DNA of 64,000 nt from Devosia equisanguinis (GTDB lineage: Bacteria > Pseudomonadota > Alphaproteobacteria > Rhizobiales > Devosiaceae). A program made the translations under genes and the position numbers. Below the pieces are notes generated by a model, which was given only the letters and a program-made list of their open reading frames with translations, had not been told where the DNA came from and ran no database searches. Location of the stretch: contig NZ_UZWD01000030.1 of the NCBI RefSeq assembly GCF_900631955.1, forward strand, positions 1-64,000, written 5' to 3'. Positions 1 to 9,121 of the stretch are shown here, in pieces. Every line of letters starts with the position of its first letter. The first letter of the stretch is position 1.

Positions 1-43
1 GGGTGGAGCCGGAGAATGGCCCACCGTGAACGGAACAAAGGCC

Positions 44-1897
44 TTAGCCGCGCGGTTTGCGGGGGCCGGTGGGACGGCCGGAGCTGGGGCGGGGACCGCC
101 GGAGGCTGGACGTCCACCGGTGGGGCGACCACCCGTGGGTCGGGCGCCGCCGGGCTTGCCGGCGAAAGGCTTGCCACCGGGGCGGCCATTCTGGGGACGG
201 TCACCAAAGCTCTTGCCGGCTGGACGACCGCCCTGGGGCCGATCACCGAATGACTTGCCGCCGGGGCGACCGCCTTGCGGACGATCGCCATAGGGCTTGT
301 CGGGGCGCGGGCCGCGCGTCGGCTTGTCGCCGAACGAGCGCTGCGGGCGGTCGCCATAGTCGCGCTTCGGACGATCCTCGAAGCGGCCCTCGGGCCGGGG
401 GCCACGGGCGGGACGCTCGCTGAAACCGCCGCGTGCGGGCTTGTCCCCATAGGGGCGTTGCGGCCGGTCGCCATAATCGCGCTTCGGACGATCCTGGAAC
501 CCACCTTCCGGGCGCGGGCCGCGAGCAGGACGATCCCCACCGAAACCACCACGGGCGGGTTTATCGCCATACGGGCGCTGCGGGCGATCACCGAAATCAC
601 GCTTGGGCTTGTCACCAAAACCGCCACGCGCCGGCTTGTCACCGAAGGCACGCTGGGGACGATCGGAGAAATCGCGCTTCGGACGGTCGTTGAAACCACC
701 GCGCGCGGGACGATCGCCAAAGTCACGCTTGGGCTTGTCGGCGAAGCTGCCGCGTTCCGGGCGGTCGCCGTCACGATGGGGCGGACGGTCGCCGAAATCG
801 CGCTTGGGCTTGTCGCCAAAGGGCTTGCCACCCTCGGGGCGGTCACCACGCGCTGCGGGCTTGCCGAAGGAGCGGGCGGGCTGGTCGTCGCGGTCGACGC
901 GCTTGCGCTCGGGCGCCCTGGGCACATAGGCCTCGGGGGCGCGGCCATCCTCGTCCTCGAAATGGACGCGGCGCGGGCGGCCCATGGGGCGTTCTTCCTC
1001 GCCGCTGTCAAAGCCGGGACGGCGGGTGGCGCCACGGGCCGGATTGGGCCGGGCATGATCGCGGTCGCGCGGGGAGCGGACGCGGAAGGTTTCATCGCGC
1101 TGCGGCTCGAAATCGGGCATTTCGCTTTCGAAATCCACACCGGCGGATTCAGCCAGCTTCTTGCCGAGCTGATCCCGCAGCATGCGGGCCTTGACCATTT
1201 CCACGCCGCCCTCGGCCAGGTCGCCGAGCTGGAAGGGACCATAGGAGACGCGGATCAGGCGGTTCACCTCAAGGCCGAGGGAACCCAGGACATTCTTGAC
1301 CTCGCGGTTCTTGCCTTCGCGCAGGCCGAGCACGATCCATACATTGGAGCCCTGCTCGCGCTCCAGCGTGGCCGTGATCGGGCCATAGGAAATGCCATCG
1401 ACGGTAATGCCGTTCTTGAGCGCGTCGAGCTGGACCTGGGTGACCGAGCCATAGGCGCGCACGCGATAGCGGCGCAGCCAGCCGGTGGCGGGCAGTTCGA
1501 GCACGCGCTTGAGGCCGCCATCATTGGTGAGCAGCAACAGGCCTTCGGTGTTGATATCGAGCCGGCCGACGGTGAGGACGCGCGGCAGGCCCATGCGCTC
1601 CAGCGCCTCGAAAATGGTGGGGCGGCCTTCGGGGTCCTTCTCGGTGACCACGAGCCCGGCGGGCTTGTGGTAGAGCCAGACGCGCGTGCCTTGGCGCGCC
1701 GCCAGCGGCAGGCCATCGACCTCGATCTTGTCCCGCGAGGTGACGTTGAAGGCAGGGGTCAGCACCTTCTTGCCGTTGACGGCAACGCGGCCATCGGCAA
1801 TCCAGCCTTCGGCATCGCGGCGGGAGCAGAGACCGGCGCGGGCAATGACCTTGGCAAGACGGTCGGCCATTTCGGGCTGGGTGGGTTTGTCGCTCAT
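44..1897 (-). CDS. rluB: RluB/RsuA-family 23S rRNA pseudouridine synthase with long repetitive basic tail
   Basis: 617 aa. The N-terminus is an S4 RNA-binding domain (about residues 8-60, LAKVIARAGLCSRRDAE), followed by an RsuA/RluB catalytic domain with the motif GRLDINTEG (about residues 110-118), whose Asp is the expected nucleophile for uridine isomerisation. From about residue 250 to the end the protein is low-complexity: dozens of DRP, KRDFGDRP and ARGGF units rich in Arg, Gly, Asp and Pro, likely a disordered RNA-binding tail. A related tail is known in rhizobial homologues but its length here is large. Start ATG at 1897 is chosen because the preceding 27 codons look non-coding; an ATG 5 codons upstream is possible. 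Bacterial RluB acts on helix 89 of 23S rRNA; RluB versus a paralogue is inferred. Confidence 0.88.
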   Translation of the reverse strand: MSDKPTQPEMADRLAKVIARAGLCSRRDAEGWIADGRVAVNGKKVLTPAFNVTSRDKIEVDGLPLAARQGTRVWLYHKPAGLVVTEKDPEGRPTIFEALERMGLPRVLTVGRLDINTEGLLLLTNDGGLKRVLELPATGWLRRYRVRAYGSVTQVQLDALKNGITVDGISYGPITATLEREQGSNVWIVLGLREGKNREVKNVLGSLGLEVNRLIRVSYGPFQLGDLAEGGVEMVKARMLRDQLGKKLAESAGVDFESEMPDFEPQRDETFRVRSPRDRDHARPNPARGATRRPGFDSGEEERPMGRPRRVHFEDEDGRAPEAYVPRAPERKRVDRDDQPARSFGKPAARGDRPEGGKPFGDKPKRDFGDRPPHRDGDRPERGSFADKPKRDFGDRPARGGFNDRPKRDFSDRPQRAFGDKPARGGFGDKPKRDFGDRPQRPYGDKPARGGFGGDRPARGPRPEGGFQDRPKRDYGDRPQRPYGDKPARGGFSERPARGPRPEGRFEDRPKRDYGDRPQRSFGDKPTRGPRPDKPYGDRPQGGRPGGKSFGDRPQGGRPAGKSFGDRPQNGRPGGKPFAGKPGGARPTGGRPTGGRPASGGPRPSSGRPTGPRKPRG

Positions 1898-2002
1898 GGC
1901 GGACACTTTCATAACATGCGGGACCCGGAAGGGGCGGCGCGGATAAAGCGAAAGCGGCCGGATAGGCTCCGGCCGCAAAACAGATTCGACGGTGAGACCA
2001 GG

Positions 2003-2707
2003 CTAGGGGTTGAGCTTGGTCTCGGAGGCGCTCAGCTTGCCACCGGGGGTTGCGGTGCTGGCACCGACCATGGGACCACGTGTCCCGATGGCCTTGCGTA
2101 CTTCTTCAGGGCAGCGGGCATCGCGGACCGAGACCAGATCGCCCTGGGGCGTACGACAGACCAGCTCGGCATCGCCGACGCGGGTGAAATATTCGTCAGG
2201 CGGCAGGTAAAGCGGACGGTTGCCCGAGACATTGACCTGCATATTGGCCGCCTTCATGCGGGCGGTAAGCGCCCTGGCTTCGGTCTCGGTCAGCGGGCGG
2301 CCCGAAAGCGAGCGCAGATCGACGACGCGGGCATTGCGCAGGCGCTGCAGGTCGGCCTCAGAGAGATTGGAGGTATCGATCTGCACCGTATTGCTGTTGG
2401 CCGGCAGTTGGGCGGCGGCAACATTGGTGGTCGGCGCGGGCAGATTGCCGGTATCGCGCGGCAAAGCAAGCGGGGCGCGCGCCTGGGTCAGGTCGGCCTT
2501 GGGGGCCTGGCCGGGGATGAGGCCGACGCCGCGGGCGGTATCGTTGAGCACTTCGCGCTCGAAGGTGCCGAAATCGGTCAGGGCATTGGTGCCTTCCACC
2601 GTGGTGCAGGCCGCCAGAGCCAAGGTCGCGATCAAACCCAGCGCCGCGAGGCCCGCCCGGGAGGCGGTCGAAAGAGCAGCCATGTGCCCGGTCAATCCAT
2701 TACGCAT
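2003..2707 (-). CDS. Predicted outer-membrane lipoprotein of unknown function
   Basis: 234 aa. A signal peptide with hydrophobic core GLAALGLIATLAL ends in lipobox LAAC (Cys about residue 29), so the mature protein should be lipid-anchored. The rest is Pro/Ala/Leu-rich and probably extended in its first half, then has a more ordered C-terminal part with two cysteines (VCRTPQ and ARCPEE) that could form a disulfide. Start ATG at 2707 has AAGGGA upstream. It lies just downstream of lspA on the same strand, a fitting neighbour for a lipoprotein because LspA would process it. The position and Pro-Leu rich segment recall the alphaproteobacterial DUF3035/BamF lipoproteins, but I cannot confirm that from the sequence. 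Confidence 0.75.
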   Translation of the reverse strand: MRNGLTGHMAALSTASRAGLAALGLIATLALAACTTVEGTNALTDFGTFEREVLNDTARGVGLIPGQAPKADLTQARAPLALPRDTGNLPAPTTNVAAAQLPANSNTVQIDTSNLSEADLQRLRNARVVDLRSLSGRPLTETEARALTARMKAANMQVNVSGNRPLYLPPDEYFTRVGDAELVCRTPQGDLVSVRDARCPEEVRKAIGTRGPMVGASTATPGGKLSASETKLNP

Positions 2708-2792
2708 GCAACGTCCCTTACCATATCGGCGGCGCTTATAACCTATTCCTGCCCCTAAGGCCAGATTCTGGCAGCACCTTGTCCGTGTCGTA

Positions 2793-3359
2793 TCACGCCG
2801 GCTTGTTCGGGCGCTTGCGCCCCAGTCCGACAAGATCACCCAGAAGCAGAATGACCCCCAGCGTGATCGCCACATCCGCCAGATTGAAGATATAGAACGA
2901 CCAGCTTCCCCAATAAAAGTGAAAGAAGTCGGCAACGGCGCCATAAAGCAGGCGATCCAGCGCATTGGAAAGCGCGCCGCCAATGCAGAGCGCCAGGCCC
3001 ATGCGCACCAGCCGCGCATCGCTGCGCCACCACCAGACCGACAGCGCCGCTATGGCCACCAGCATGATGACCCCAAGCGCCCAGACCGGCAGACCATCGA
3101 GCAGGCCATAGGAAATGCCGGTGTTCCACACCAGAACATAGTCGAAGAAGGGCGTCACCGGCAGCACCTCGCCGCCACGCCAGCCGGTGAGGACAAGCGG
3201 ATGATAGGCCGAAAACACCTCCACGCACGCCGCCTGGCCGATGGCATAACACTCAGCGGCAATGTGAAAGCCCTTCTGCGCCCGGTCGATGCCGAAGGCC
3301 AGAATGGCCAGCATGAGGGAGGCGAGAATGGTGGGGGTGCGGGGGGGATGGGTGTTCAT
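2793..3359 (-). CDS. lspA: Lipoprotein signal peptidase (signal peptidase II)
   Basis: 188 aa, four predicted transmembrane segments. It carries the conserved LspA signatures: WNTGISYGLL (the N-G-SxG region), NALDRLLYG with the first catalytic Asp, and FNLADVAI with the second. Both Asp residues of this membrane aspartyl protease are present. It cleaves the signal peptide of diacylglyceryl-modified prolipoproteins at the inner membrane. It lies downstream of ileS in the same orientation, the widely conserved ileS-lspA order, but here a 167-bp repeat-filled gap separates them. Confidence 0.95.
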   Translation of the reverse strand: MNTHPPRTPTILASLMLAILAFGIDRAQKGFHIAAECYAIGQAACVEVFSAYHPLVLTGWRGGEVLPVTPFFDYVLVWNTGISYGLLDGLPVWALGVIMLVAIAALSVWWWRSDARLVRMGLALCIGGALSNALDRLLYGAVADFFHFYWGSWSFYIFNLADVAITLGVILLLGDLVGLGRKRPNKPA

Positions 3360-3375
3360 GGCCTACTCCATCTTT

Positions 3376-3515
3376 CCTTCTCCCCTTGTGGGAGAAGGTG
3401 GCGCGAAGCGCCGGATGAGGGGTTTGGGATGGTTCAGCGCCATTCGAGCTGCGCTCGAATACCCCTCACCCGCCCTTCGGGCACCCTCTCCTACAGGGGG
3501 AGAGGGGAAGGAGCC
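3376..3515. repeat. Composite palindromic repeat (RIME-like), ileS-lspA gap
   Basis: Three hairpins in a row: CCTTCTCCCC/GGAGAAGG followed by GGCGCGAAGCGCC (unit B, 3376-3424); ATTCGAGC/GCTCGAAT (3442-3461); and CCCTCACCC with CCCTTCGGG and CCTCTCC/GGGGAGAGG (unit A, 3462-3507). The order is B-spacer-A. The same units occur in the order A-spacer-B inside ileS at 5057-5200. No ORF is supported here. The pattern resembles the RIME/ABC-type intergenic mosaics of Rhizobiales. Confidence 0.8.
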
Positions 3516-3526
3516 GATAGTCTGGA

Positions 3527-6500
3527 CTACAACCCCGCAGCCACCCGCTCACGCAATGCCTGGGCGTCGCGGGGGGAGACGTCCGGATAGTCGGGGTCGG
3601 ACCCGACCTCGGGCAGCACCTTCCACGAGCGGGCGCAGCGCTGGCCCTGGGCCAAAGCCGGCACCACGGAGACGCCGGGCACGTCTTCGAGGCGGAAGGC
3701 CTCGGCCGGGCCTTCGTTCTGCTTGATCGCGACCGCCGAGGTGATGGCGATCTCGGCCAGATCCTGGCCTTCCAGCGCCACGATGTAACGGGCGTCGGCG
3801 ACAAAAACCTGGGGTGCGGCCTCAAGCGAAGAGCCGATACGCTTTTCGCGGCGCTCGATCTCCAGCGCACCGGTGACCACACGACGGACGGCGCGGATCA
3901 GCTGCCACTTGGCGGCCAGTTCATCATCGATCCAGTCGGCGGGAATGTCCGGGAACTGGCGCAGATGCACAGATTCACCCTCGCCCGGATGGCGTTCCAG
4001 CCAGCACTCTTCCATGGTGAATACCAGGATGGGCGCGAGCCAGGCGGTGAGCGCGTTGAACAGGTGATCGAGCACGGTCAGCGCCGAGCGGCGCTTGATC
4101 GAGGAGATCGGGTCGCAATAGAGCGTGTCCTTGCGGATGTCGAAATAGAATGCCGACAGCTCGATGTTCATGAAGTTCGACAGCATGGTGACGACCTTGC
4201 GGTAGTCATATTCGGCGAAGGCAGCGCGCACGCCGGCATCGAGCTGGGCCAGCCGATGCAGCATCAGCCGCTCGAGTTCGGGCATGTCGCGCGGGTCGAC
4301 CACGTCTTCGGGCTTGAAATGGGCCAGGTTGCCGAGCAGCCAGCGCATGGTATTGCGCAACTTGCGATAGCTGTCGACCGTGGTCTGGATGATTTCCTTG
4401 CCCAGGCGCAGATCCTCGGAATAGTCGGAGGAGGCGACCCAGAGGCGCAGGATATCGGCGCCGAACTGCTTGATGATGTCCTGCGGGGCAACGGTATTGC
4501 CCAGCGACTTGCTCATTTTGCGGCCCTCGCCATCCATGGTGAAGCCATGGGTGAGGACGCTGTCATAGGGCGCATAGCCATTGGTGGCGCAGGATTCGAG
4601 CAGCGAGGAGTGGAACCAGCCGCGATGCTGGTCGCTGCCTTCGAGATACATCGAGGCCGGGAATTTCAGGTGGGGCCACTTCTGCTTGTTGCGCAGCACG
4701 AAGGAATGGGTCGAGCCGGAATCGAACCAGACGTCGAGTACGTCGCGGACCATTTCGTAGTCTGCGGCATTGAACTCCGCGCCAAGGTAGCGCTCGGCGG
4801 CACCGGGCTTATACCAGGCGTCGGCGCCCTCTTCCTCGAAGGACTGGGCGATGCGGTGATTGACCGCTTCGTCGCGCAGGATTTCGCCGGTCTGCTTGTG
4901 CACAAAGACCGTGATCGGCACGCCCCAGGCGCGCTGGCGGGAGAGGACCCAATCGGGACGATCGGCGATCATGGCGCGCAGGCGGTTTTGGCCGGCGGCG
5001 GGGTAGAAGCGGGTCTTGTCGATGGCGGCAAGGGCGCGGGTGCGCAGGGTGTCGGGAAAAGCCCCCTCACCCGTCTCGGCCTTCGGCCGATCCACCCTCT
5101 CCCCGAGAGGGAGAGGAATAGGGGCTTCGGCGCGCGCGGAACTATTCTTCTCCCCCTCGGGGAGAAGGTGGCCCGCAGGGCCGGATGAGGGGGTGGCTGC
5201 AATCGGCTTGTCCATATAGACGAACCATTGCGGCGTGTTGCGGTAGATCACCGGCTTCTTGGAGCGCCAAGAATGGGGGTATTGGTGCTTTACGCGGCCA
5301 CGGGCGATGATGTTGCCGTGCTCGGCCAGCGCGGCGATGACGCGGTTATTGGCGTCGCCCTTCTTGCCATTGTCGTCGATAACGCGGGCGCCCTCGAAGC
5401 CGGGGGCGTCCTTGGTATAGAAGCCATCGTCGCCCACGACATAGGGGATGGCGGGGTCGATGCCGCGATCCTGCAAGGCGCGGGTGGAATCCATCCAGAT
5501 GCCGAAGTCGTCGAGACCATGGCCCGGCGCGGTGTGCACGAAGCCGGTGCCGGCGTCGTCGGTGACGTGTTCGCCATCGAGGAGCGGGACATCGAAGGTG
5601 TAGCCGCCGCCGAAGCCGCGGAGGGGGTGGGCTGCGGTGATACCGGCAAGTTCAATAGCAGAAACGGCGGCGCGCTTTTTGAAGCCGGTTACCTTGGCCT
5701 TTGCAAAGGTCTCGGCGGCAAGCTTGTCTGCAAGGATGTACTTTTCGCCGACCTTAGCCCAGTTCTCGGCCGGCGCTTCGGTCACTTCATAAAGGCCGTA
5801 TTCGACCTTGGAGGAGAAAGAGATGGCGCGGTTGGCCGGGATCGTCCACGGGGTGGTGGTCCAGATTACTACAGAGGCGCCCTCCAACTGTGGCTGATAG
5901 CCTTCGCCGTGATATCCAGCAGCAGCGCGATCCAGATCGTTCTTAACAACCGGGAACTTCACCCAAATCGTGTCGCTCTCATAGTCGGCATATTCGATTT
6001 CGGCTTCGGCGAGGGCGGTGCGTTCCACGACGGACCACATGACGGGCTTGGAACCGCGATAGAGCTGGCCGGTCATCGAGACCTTCATCAGCTCGCGGGC
6101 GATCTGGGCTTCGGCGTCGAAGCTCATGGTCAAATAGGGATTATCCCACTCGCCCAGGATGCCGAGACGCTTGAATTCCTCGCGCTGGATATCGACCCAT
6201 TGCTCGGCGAAGGACCGGCATTCCTGGCGGAATTCGACCACCGGAACCTCGTTCTTGTCCTTGCCCTTGGCGCGGTACTGCTCTTCGATCTTCCATTCGA
6301 TGGGCAGGCCATGACAATCCCAGCCCGGCACATAGGCCGAGTTGTAGCCGGCCATCTGCTTGGACCGGGAGATCATGTCCTTGAGCGTCTTGTTCAGGGC
6401 ATGACCGATATGGATGTTGCCATTGGCATAGGGCGGGCCGTCATGCAGGGTGAAGAGCGGCCGATCCTTGGCCTGCTCGCGCTGCAGGGCGTAAATGTCC

Positions 6501-6631
6501 ATGTCTTCCCAACGCTTGAGCCAGCCCGGCTCGCGGTCGGGGAGACCAGCGCGCATCGGGAAATTGGTTTCCGGCAGGAAAAGCGTGGCCGAATAGTCTT
6601 TTTCGGTCGCCTCGGGAGCGGTGTCGTTCAT
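3527..6631 (-). CDS. ileS: Isoleucyl-tRNA synthetase with an in-frame repeat-derived insertion
   Basis: 1034 aa class I synthetase that charges tRNA-Ile. The HIGH motif is at residues 74-77 (IHIGH) and KMSKS at 705-709. The editing (CP1) domain and the anticodon-binding domain follow the usual order. Residues about 478-525 (from after MDKPIA to before [17 protein letters not shown]) have no place in the family: they translate a composite palindromic repeat ([14 protein letters not shown] and [13 protein letters not shown]) also found between genes in this window. The C-terminal zinc motif is degenerate ([13 protein letters not shown], with Cys replaced by Ser), as I recall for many alphaproteobacterial enzymes. 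As the only ileS here and open over the full length, it is presumably functional with the insert tolerated in a surface loop. Confidence 0.97.
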   Translation of the reverse strand: MNDTAPEATEKDYSATLFLPETNFPMRAGLPDREPGWLKRWEDMDIYALQREQAKDRPLFTLHDGPPYANGNIHIGHALNKTLKDMISRSKQMAGYNSAYVPGWDCHGLPIEWKIEEQYRAKGKDKNEVPVVEFRQECRSFAEQWVDIQREEFKRLGILGEWDNPYLTMSFDAEAQIARELMKVSMTGQLYRGSKPVMWSVVERTALAEAEIEYADYESDTIWVKFPVVKNDLDRAAAGYHGEGYQPQLEGASVVIWTTTPWTIPANRAISFSSKVEYGLYEVTEAPAENWAKVGEKYILADKLAAETFAKAKVTGFKKRAAVSAIELAGITAAHPLRGFGGGYTFDVPLLDGEHVTDDAGTGFVHTAPGHGLDDFGIWMDSTRALQDRGIDPAIPYVVGDDGFYTKDAPGFEGARVIDDNGKKGDANNRVIAALAEHGNIIARGRVKHQYPHSWRSKKPVIYRNTPQWFVYMDKPIAATPSSGPAGHLLPEGEKNSSARAEAPIPLPLGERVDRPKAETGEGAFPDTLRTRALAAIDKTRFYPAAGQNRLRAMIADRPDWVLSRQRAWGVPITVFVHKQTGEILRDEAVNHRIAQSFEEEGADAWYKPGAAERYLGAEFNAADYEMVRDVLDVWFDSGSTHSFVLRNKQKWPHLKFPASMYLEGSDQHRGWFHSSLLESCATNGYAPYDSVLTHGFTMDGEGRKMSKSLGNTVAPQDIIKQFGADILRLWVASSDYSEDLRLGKEIIQTTVDSYRKLRNTMRWLLGNLAHFKPEDVVDPRDMPELERLMLHRLAQLDAGVRAAFAEYDYRKVVTMLSNFMNIELSAFYFDIRKDTLYCDPISSIKRRSALTVLDHLFNALTAWLAPILVFTMEECWLERHPGEGESVHLRQFPDIPADWIDDELAAKWQLIRAVRRVVTGALEIERREKRIGSSLEAAPQVFVADARYIVALEGQDLAEIAITSAVAIKQNEGPAEAFRLEDVPGVSVVPALAQGQRCARSWKVLPEVGSDPDYPDVSPRDAQALRERVAAGL
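5057..5200. repeat. Palindromic repeat pair inserted inside ileS coding sequence
   Basis: Unit A (CCCTCACCC, CGGCCTTCGGCCG, CCTCTCCCC/GAGAGGGAGAGG, about 5063-5118), a 28-nt spacer and unit B (CTTCTCCCC/GGGGAGAAG, GGCCCGCAGGGCC, GGATGAGGGGG, about 5147-5192). The outer ends form an imperfect inverted repeat (AGCC..CCCTCA versus TGAGGGGGTGGCT). The insertion keeps the ileS frame and adds about 48 codons. Confidence 0.85.
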
Positions 6632-6723
6632 GGATCGGCAATCAGGTTTGGAAGAAGTGCGCGCCTTTTAGCAAGGCAAGGCGGCCGGGGCAAAGGATGA
6701 TTTTGGGTAGAAAGCCTGGTAAC

Positions 6724-6836
6724 TTCCCCTCCCCTCCTCCCCCTGAAGAAGGGGAGGCGCCTATCGAGCGCGGCCCGTATCTTGACGAAAGCACCGATGC
6801 CACTCCTCCCCCTTCTTTCGGGGGAGGCTGGGTGGC
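6724..6836. repeat. Pair of C/G-rich hairpins between ribF and ileS
   Basis: Two hairpins, CCTCCCCCTGAAGAAGGGGAGG near 6735-6757 and CCTCCCCCTTCTTTCGGGGG near 6804-6825, separated by about 45 bp. They fill most of the 207-bp gap upstream of ileS and belong to the CCTCCCC/GGGGAGG repeat family seen near 7.85, 9.0, 22.95, 24.2, 49.6 and 53.0 kb. Confidence 0.65.
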
Positions 6837-6838
6837 GC

Positions 6839-7810
6839 TCAGCCGAAGAAACCGAGTTTGTGGTCTAGGGCGCTCAGCGGGGCGGCGGTGGCGATCAGGG
6901 TGCGGGCTTTTTTGGAGTCGCGATCCATGGCGGCGATGAGTTCGTCGAGGCCGGAGAACACTTCCTGGCCGCGGATATGGGCGATGAGGGCGACCGAGAT
7001 GGACTGGTCGTAAATGTCCTCATCGAAATCGAAGAGGTGGGTCTCGAAGGGCGGGCGGTGGTTGTTGAACATCGGCTTGCCATAGGCGGCAACGCCGTCG
7101 AGCAGGCGGTTGCCGAGGCGGGCGCGCACGGCATAGACGCCCTGGGCCAGCTGGAACCCGGTGGGCGTGGTGGTGTTGGCGGTGGGGTAGCCCAGTTCGC
7201 GGCCGCGCTGGTCGCCCTTGACCACGCAGCCTTCGAAAAACCAGTGATAGCCGAGCAGGCGATTGGCGGCGACCACGGCGCCTTCGGACAAGGCGGCGCG
7301 AATGCGCGAGGAGGAGATGACCTCGTCGCCCTCGTCCATGAGATCGAGCGTTTCCACCGCGAAACCCAGACGCTCGCCGGCGGCCTTGAGGAAAAGCGGG
7401 GTGCCGCGACGCTGGCGGCCGAAATGGAAATCGGCGCCGGTGATGACGCCGCGGGCGTCCAGGGCATCGACGATGACCTTTTCGACGAAATCCTCGGCCT
7501 CGATCTGCGAGAACGGCTGGTCAAAAGGCAGAATGACGATGCCATCAAGCCCCATCGCTTCGGCCAGACGGGCCTTGGTGTCGCCCTGGGTCAGGCGGAA
7601 CATGAAGGGCGCGGGCGCGAAGACATCGCGCGGGTGCGGCTCGAAGGTGAGCATGAGCGCCGGGGCTCCGGCGGCGCGAGCCCGCTGCAACAGCGCGGCG
7701 ATGATGGTCTGGTGACCGCGATGCAGGCCATCGAAATTGCCGATGGCGACATAGGCGCCACGCAGGCTTTCGGGCAGATCGGTGAGACTGGAGAGGCGAA
7801 TGAAGGTCAC
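6839..7810 (-). CDS. ribF: Bifunctional riboflavin kinase / FAD synthetase
   Basis: 323 aa. The N-terminal FAD synthetase (nucleotidyltransferase) domain has GNFDGLHRGHQ (about residues 23-33), and the C-terminal riboflavin kinase domain has LGYPTANT and the expected following segments. The enzyme phosphorylates riboflavin to FMN and adenylates FMN to FAD. Length matches the family (about 310-330 aa). The start is a GTG at 7810 with no strong ribosome binding site; the frame is open further upstream but has no better start. It lies between the HAD phosphatase gene and ileS, all on the minus strand, an order common in Hyphomicrobiales. Confidence 0.95.
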   Translation of the reverse strand: MTFIRLSSLTDLPESLRGAYVAIGNFDGLHRGHQTIIAALLQRARAAGAPALMLTFEPHPRDVFAPAPFMFRLTQGDTKARLAEAMGLDGIVILPFDQPFSQIEAEDFVEKVIVDALDARGVITGADFHFGRQRRGTPLFLKAAGERLGFAVETLDLMDEGDEVISSSRIRAALSEGAVVAANRLLGYHWFFEGCVVKGDQRGRELGYPTANTTTPTGFQLAQGVYAVRARLGNRLLDGVAAYGKPMFNNHRPPFETHLFDFDEDIYDQSISVALIAHIRGQEVFSGLDELIAAMDRDSKKARTLIATAAPLSALDHKLGFFG

Positions 7811-7837
7811 GGGCGGACACCATGGGCTGGCTGGTGG

Positions 7838-7892
7838 ACCCCCTCCCCGGCCCTCCCCGAGGCGGGGAGAGTGCGAAGGAGCCGATGCGTTG
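7838..7892. repeat. Degenerate GC-rich palindromic repeat
   Basis: The segment CCCCTCCCCGGCCCTCCCC followed by GAGGCGGGGAGAG and the tail GCGAAGGAGCCGATG. The tail recurs as GGAAGGAGCCGATAG at the end of the ileS-lspA repeat, which links the two copies. No coding potential. Confidence 0.5.
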
Positions 7893-7927
7893 GGGTTTAC
7901 TGCTGTTTCCGGCGGAAGGACAAGAGC

Positions 7928-8794
7928 CTACCAGCTGAGACGCGGCAGGAAGCCGGCCACATGGGCGCGGCTGGGCGCCAGCAGATCGGCAATGGTCTGC
8001 GGATCGGGCTTGCCGAACGCATCGAGCTCGGCGGCATGGATGGAGCCGGTGATGAAGAGGAGATCGACGCCGAACTGGGCGGCGCCGGTGGCATCGGTGC
8101 GCACGCTGTCGCCCACGGCCAGGACGCGGGATTTTTCCAGCGGCTTGCCGGCAGCGGCTTCGGCGAGACGGAAGCACTCCTCGTAGATCGGCTGATAGGG
8201 CTTGCCGGCCATGAGCACGATGCCGCCCATTGCTGCATAGAGATCGCCCAGGGCGCCGCCGCAATAAATGATCTTGTTGCCATGCTCGACCACGCGGTCG
8301 GGATTGGCACAGATCATGGGCAGCTTGCGCTTGAGCCAAAGCTCGGCGCGGCTGCGGTACATTTCGGGCGTATCGTCGTCGTGGTCGAGATCGGTGACGA
8401 CAACCACTTCGGCCTCGTCGGCGCCAGTGCGCCTGACATCGAGCCCCTCATAGAGCAGGTCATCTTCGGTGGGCGGGCCGACATGGTGGATGGCGCGGCC
8501 GCGATATTTGGCGATCATGGAGCGGGTGGCATCGCCCGAGGAGACGATGGCGTCATAGGTGTCGCGCGGCACGCCCAGGCGATCGAGCATGTCGATAATG
8601 GGCTGGGACGGGCGCGGCGCATTGGTGATCAGCACCACCCGGCCGCCGTCCTGGCGAAAACGGCGCAGCGCATCGACCGCCTCGGGAAAGGCGGCGACGC
8701 CATTATGGATGACGCCCCAGACATCGCTGAGCACCGCATCGTAGCGGCCGCTGAGATCGGAGAGCCCTGAAATGATCGGCAGGGGGGAGGACAT
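7928..8794 (-). CDS. HAD-superfamily (IIA) hydrolase, TIGR01459-type
   Basis: 288 aa. N-terminal HAD motif I is DVWGVIHNG (about residues 22-30), with Asp as the expected nucleophile; the C-terminal part carries the second Asp-rich motif (AVGDSVRTDATGA). The family is related to NagD and p-nitrophenyl phosphatases and is regularly found beside ribF in Hyphomicrobiales. The substrate is not known. The start chosen is ATG 8794 (MSSPLPIIS), preceded by purine-poor sequence; an alternative in-frame start lies 8 codons upstream. Confidence 0.88.
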   Translation of the reverse strand: MSSPLPIISGLSDLSGRYDAVLSDVWGVIHNGVAAFPEAVDALRRFRQDGGRVVLITNAPRPSQPIIDMLDRLGVPRDTYDAIVSSGDATRSMIAKYRGRAIHHVGPPTEDDLLYEGLDVRRTGADEAEVVVVTDLDHDDDTPEMYRSRAELWLKRKLPMICANPDRVVEHGNKIIYCGGALGDLYAAMGGIVLMAGKPYQPIYEECFRLAEAAAGKPLEKSRVLAVGDSVRTDATGAAQFGVDLLFITGSIHAAELDAFGKPDPQTIADLLAPSRAHVAGFLPRLSW

Positions 8795-9121
8795 GGCCAG
8801 GCTCCGCAACACAAACACTGCCCGCCCTATGAGCCTCTTTTGCCGGGGGGATCAAGCAAAACCTTGTTCCGCCGCCGAGGCAGGGCGGAACGGTGGTTGA
8901 GCGAGGCCTATGGGGTATGGAGGCACTTTCGCCCCCCTCGCCCGTTGGGGCACCGGTATCGCATATAGGTTTGAGCGTGCTGCACACCCCCTCCCAGCCT
9001 CCCCCGTCAAGGGGGAGGAGCCGCATCGAGTGACTGGTGAGATATTGCCAAAAGCGCTGCCCGAACCTCTCTAGGGCTAGGGAAGCGAAAGGGCGCTGAG
9101 TCCGTATCGGTTTGAAGTGAT
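8795..9121. other. Gene-free intergenic region with repeat
   Basis: 327 bp between the HAD gene start and the EAL gene stop. It contains one CCTCCCC-family palindrome (about 8984-9020, CCTCCCCCGTCAAGGGGGAGG) and a tail GGTTTGAAGTGATCTAA at 9109-9125. A near copy of that tail, AGTTTGAAATGATCTAA, ends the repeat near 49650, so the repeat unit extends beyond the hairpin and seems to supply the stop codon of the EAL gene. I see no ORF or RNA gene. Confidence 0.5.

Noticed and set aside
275-2758. 827-aa open frame on the plus strand across the pseudouridine synthase gene
   Set aside because: It runs antisense to rluB and the lipoprotein gene, has no ribosome site, and its repeats are mirror images of the DRP tail; high GC produces long antisense frames.
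5228-6700. 490-aa plus-strand frame antisense to ileS
   Set aside because: Composition is that of a shadow frame and ileS is unambiguous.
8795-9121. Possible ncRNA
   Set aside because: The only structure is a palindromic repeat of a family found elsewhere; no promoter or terminator.
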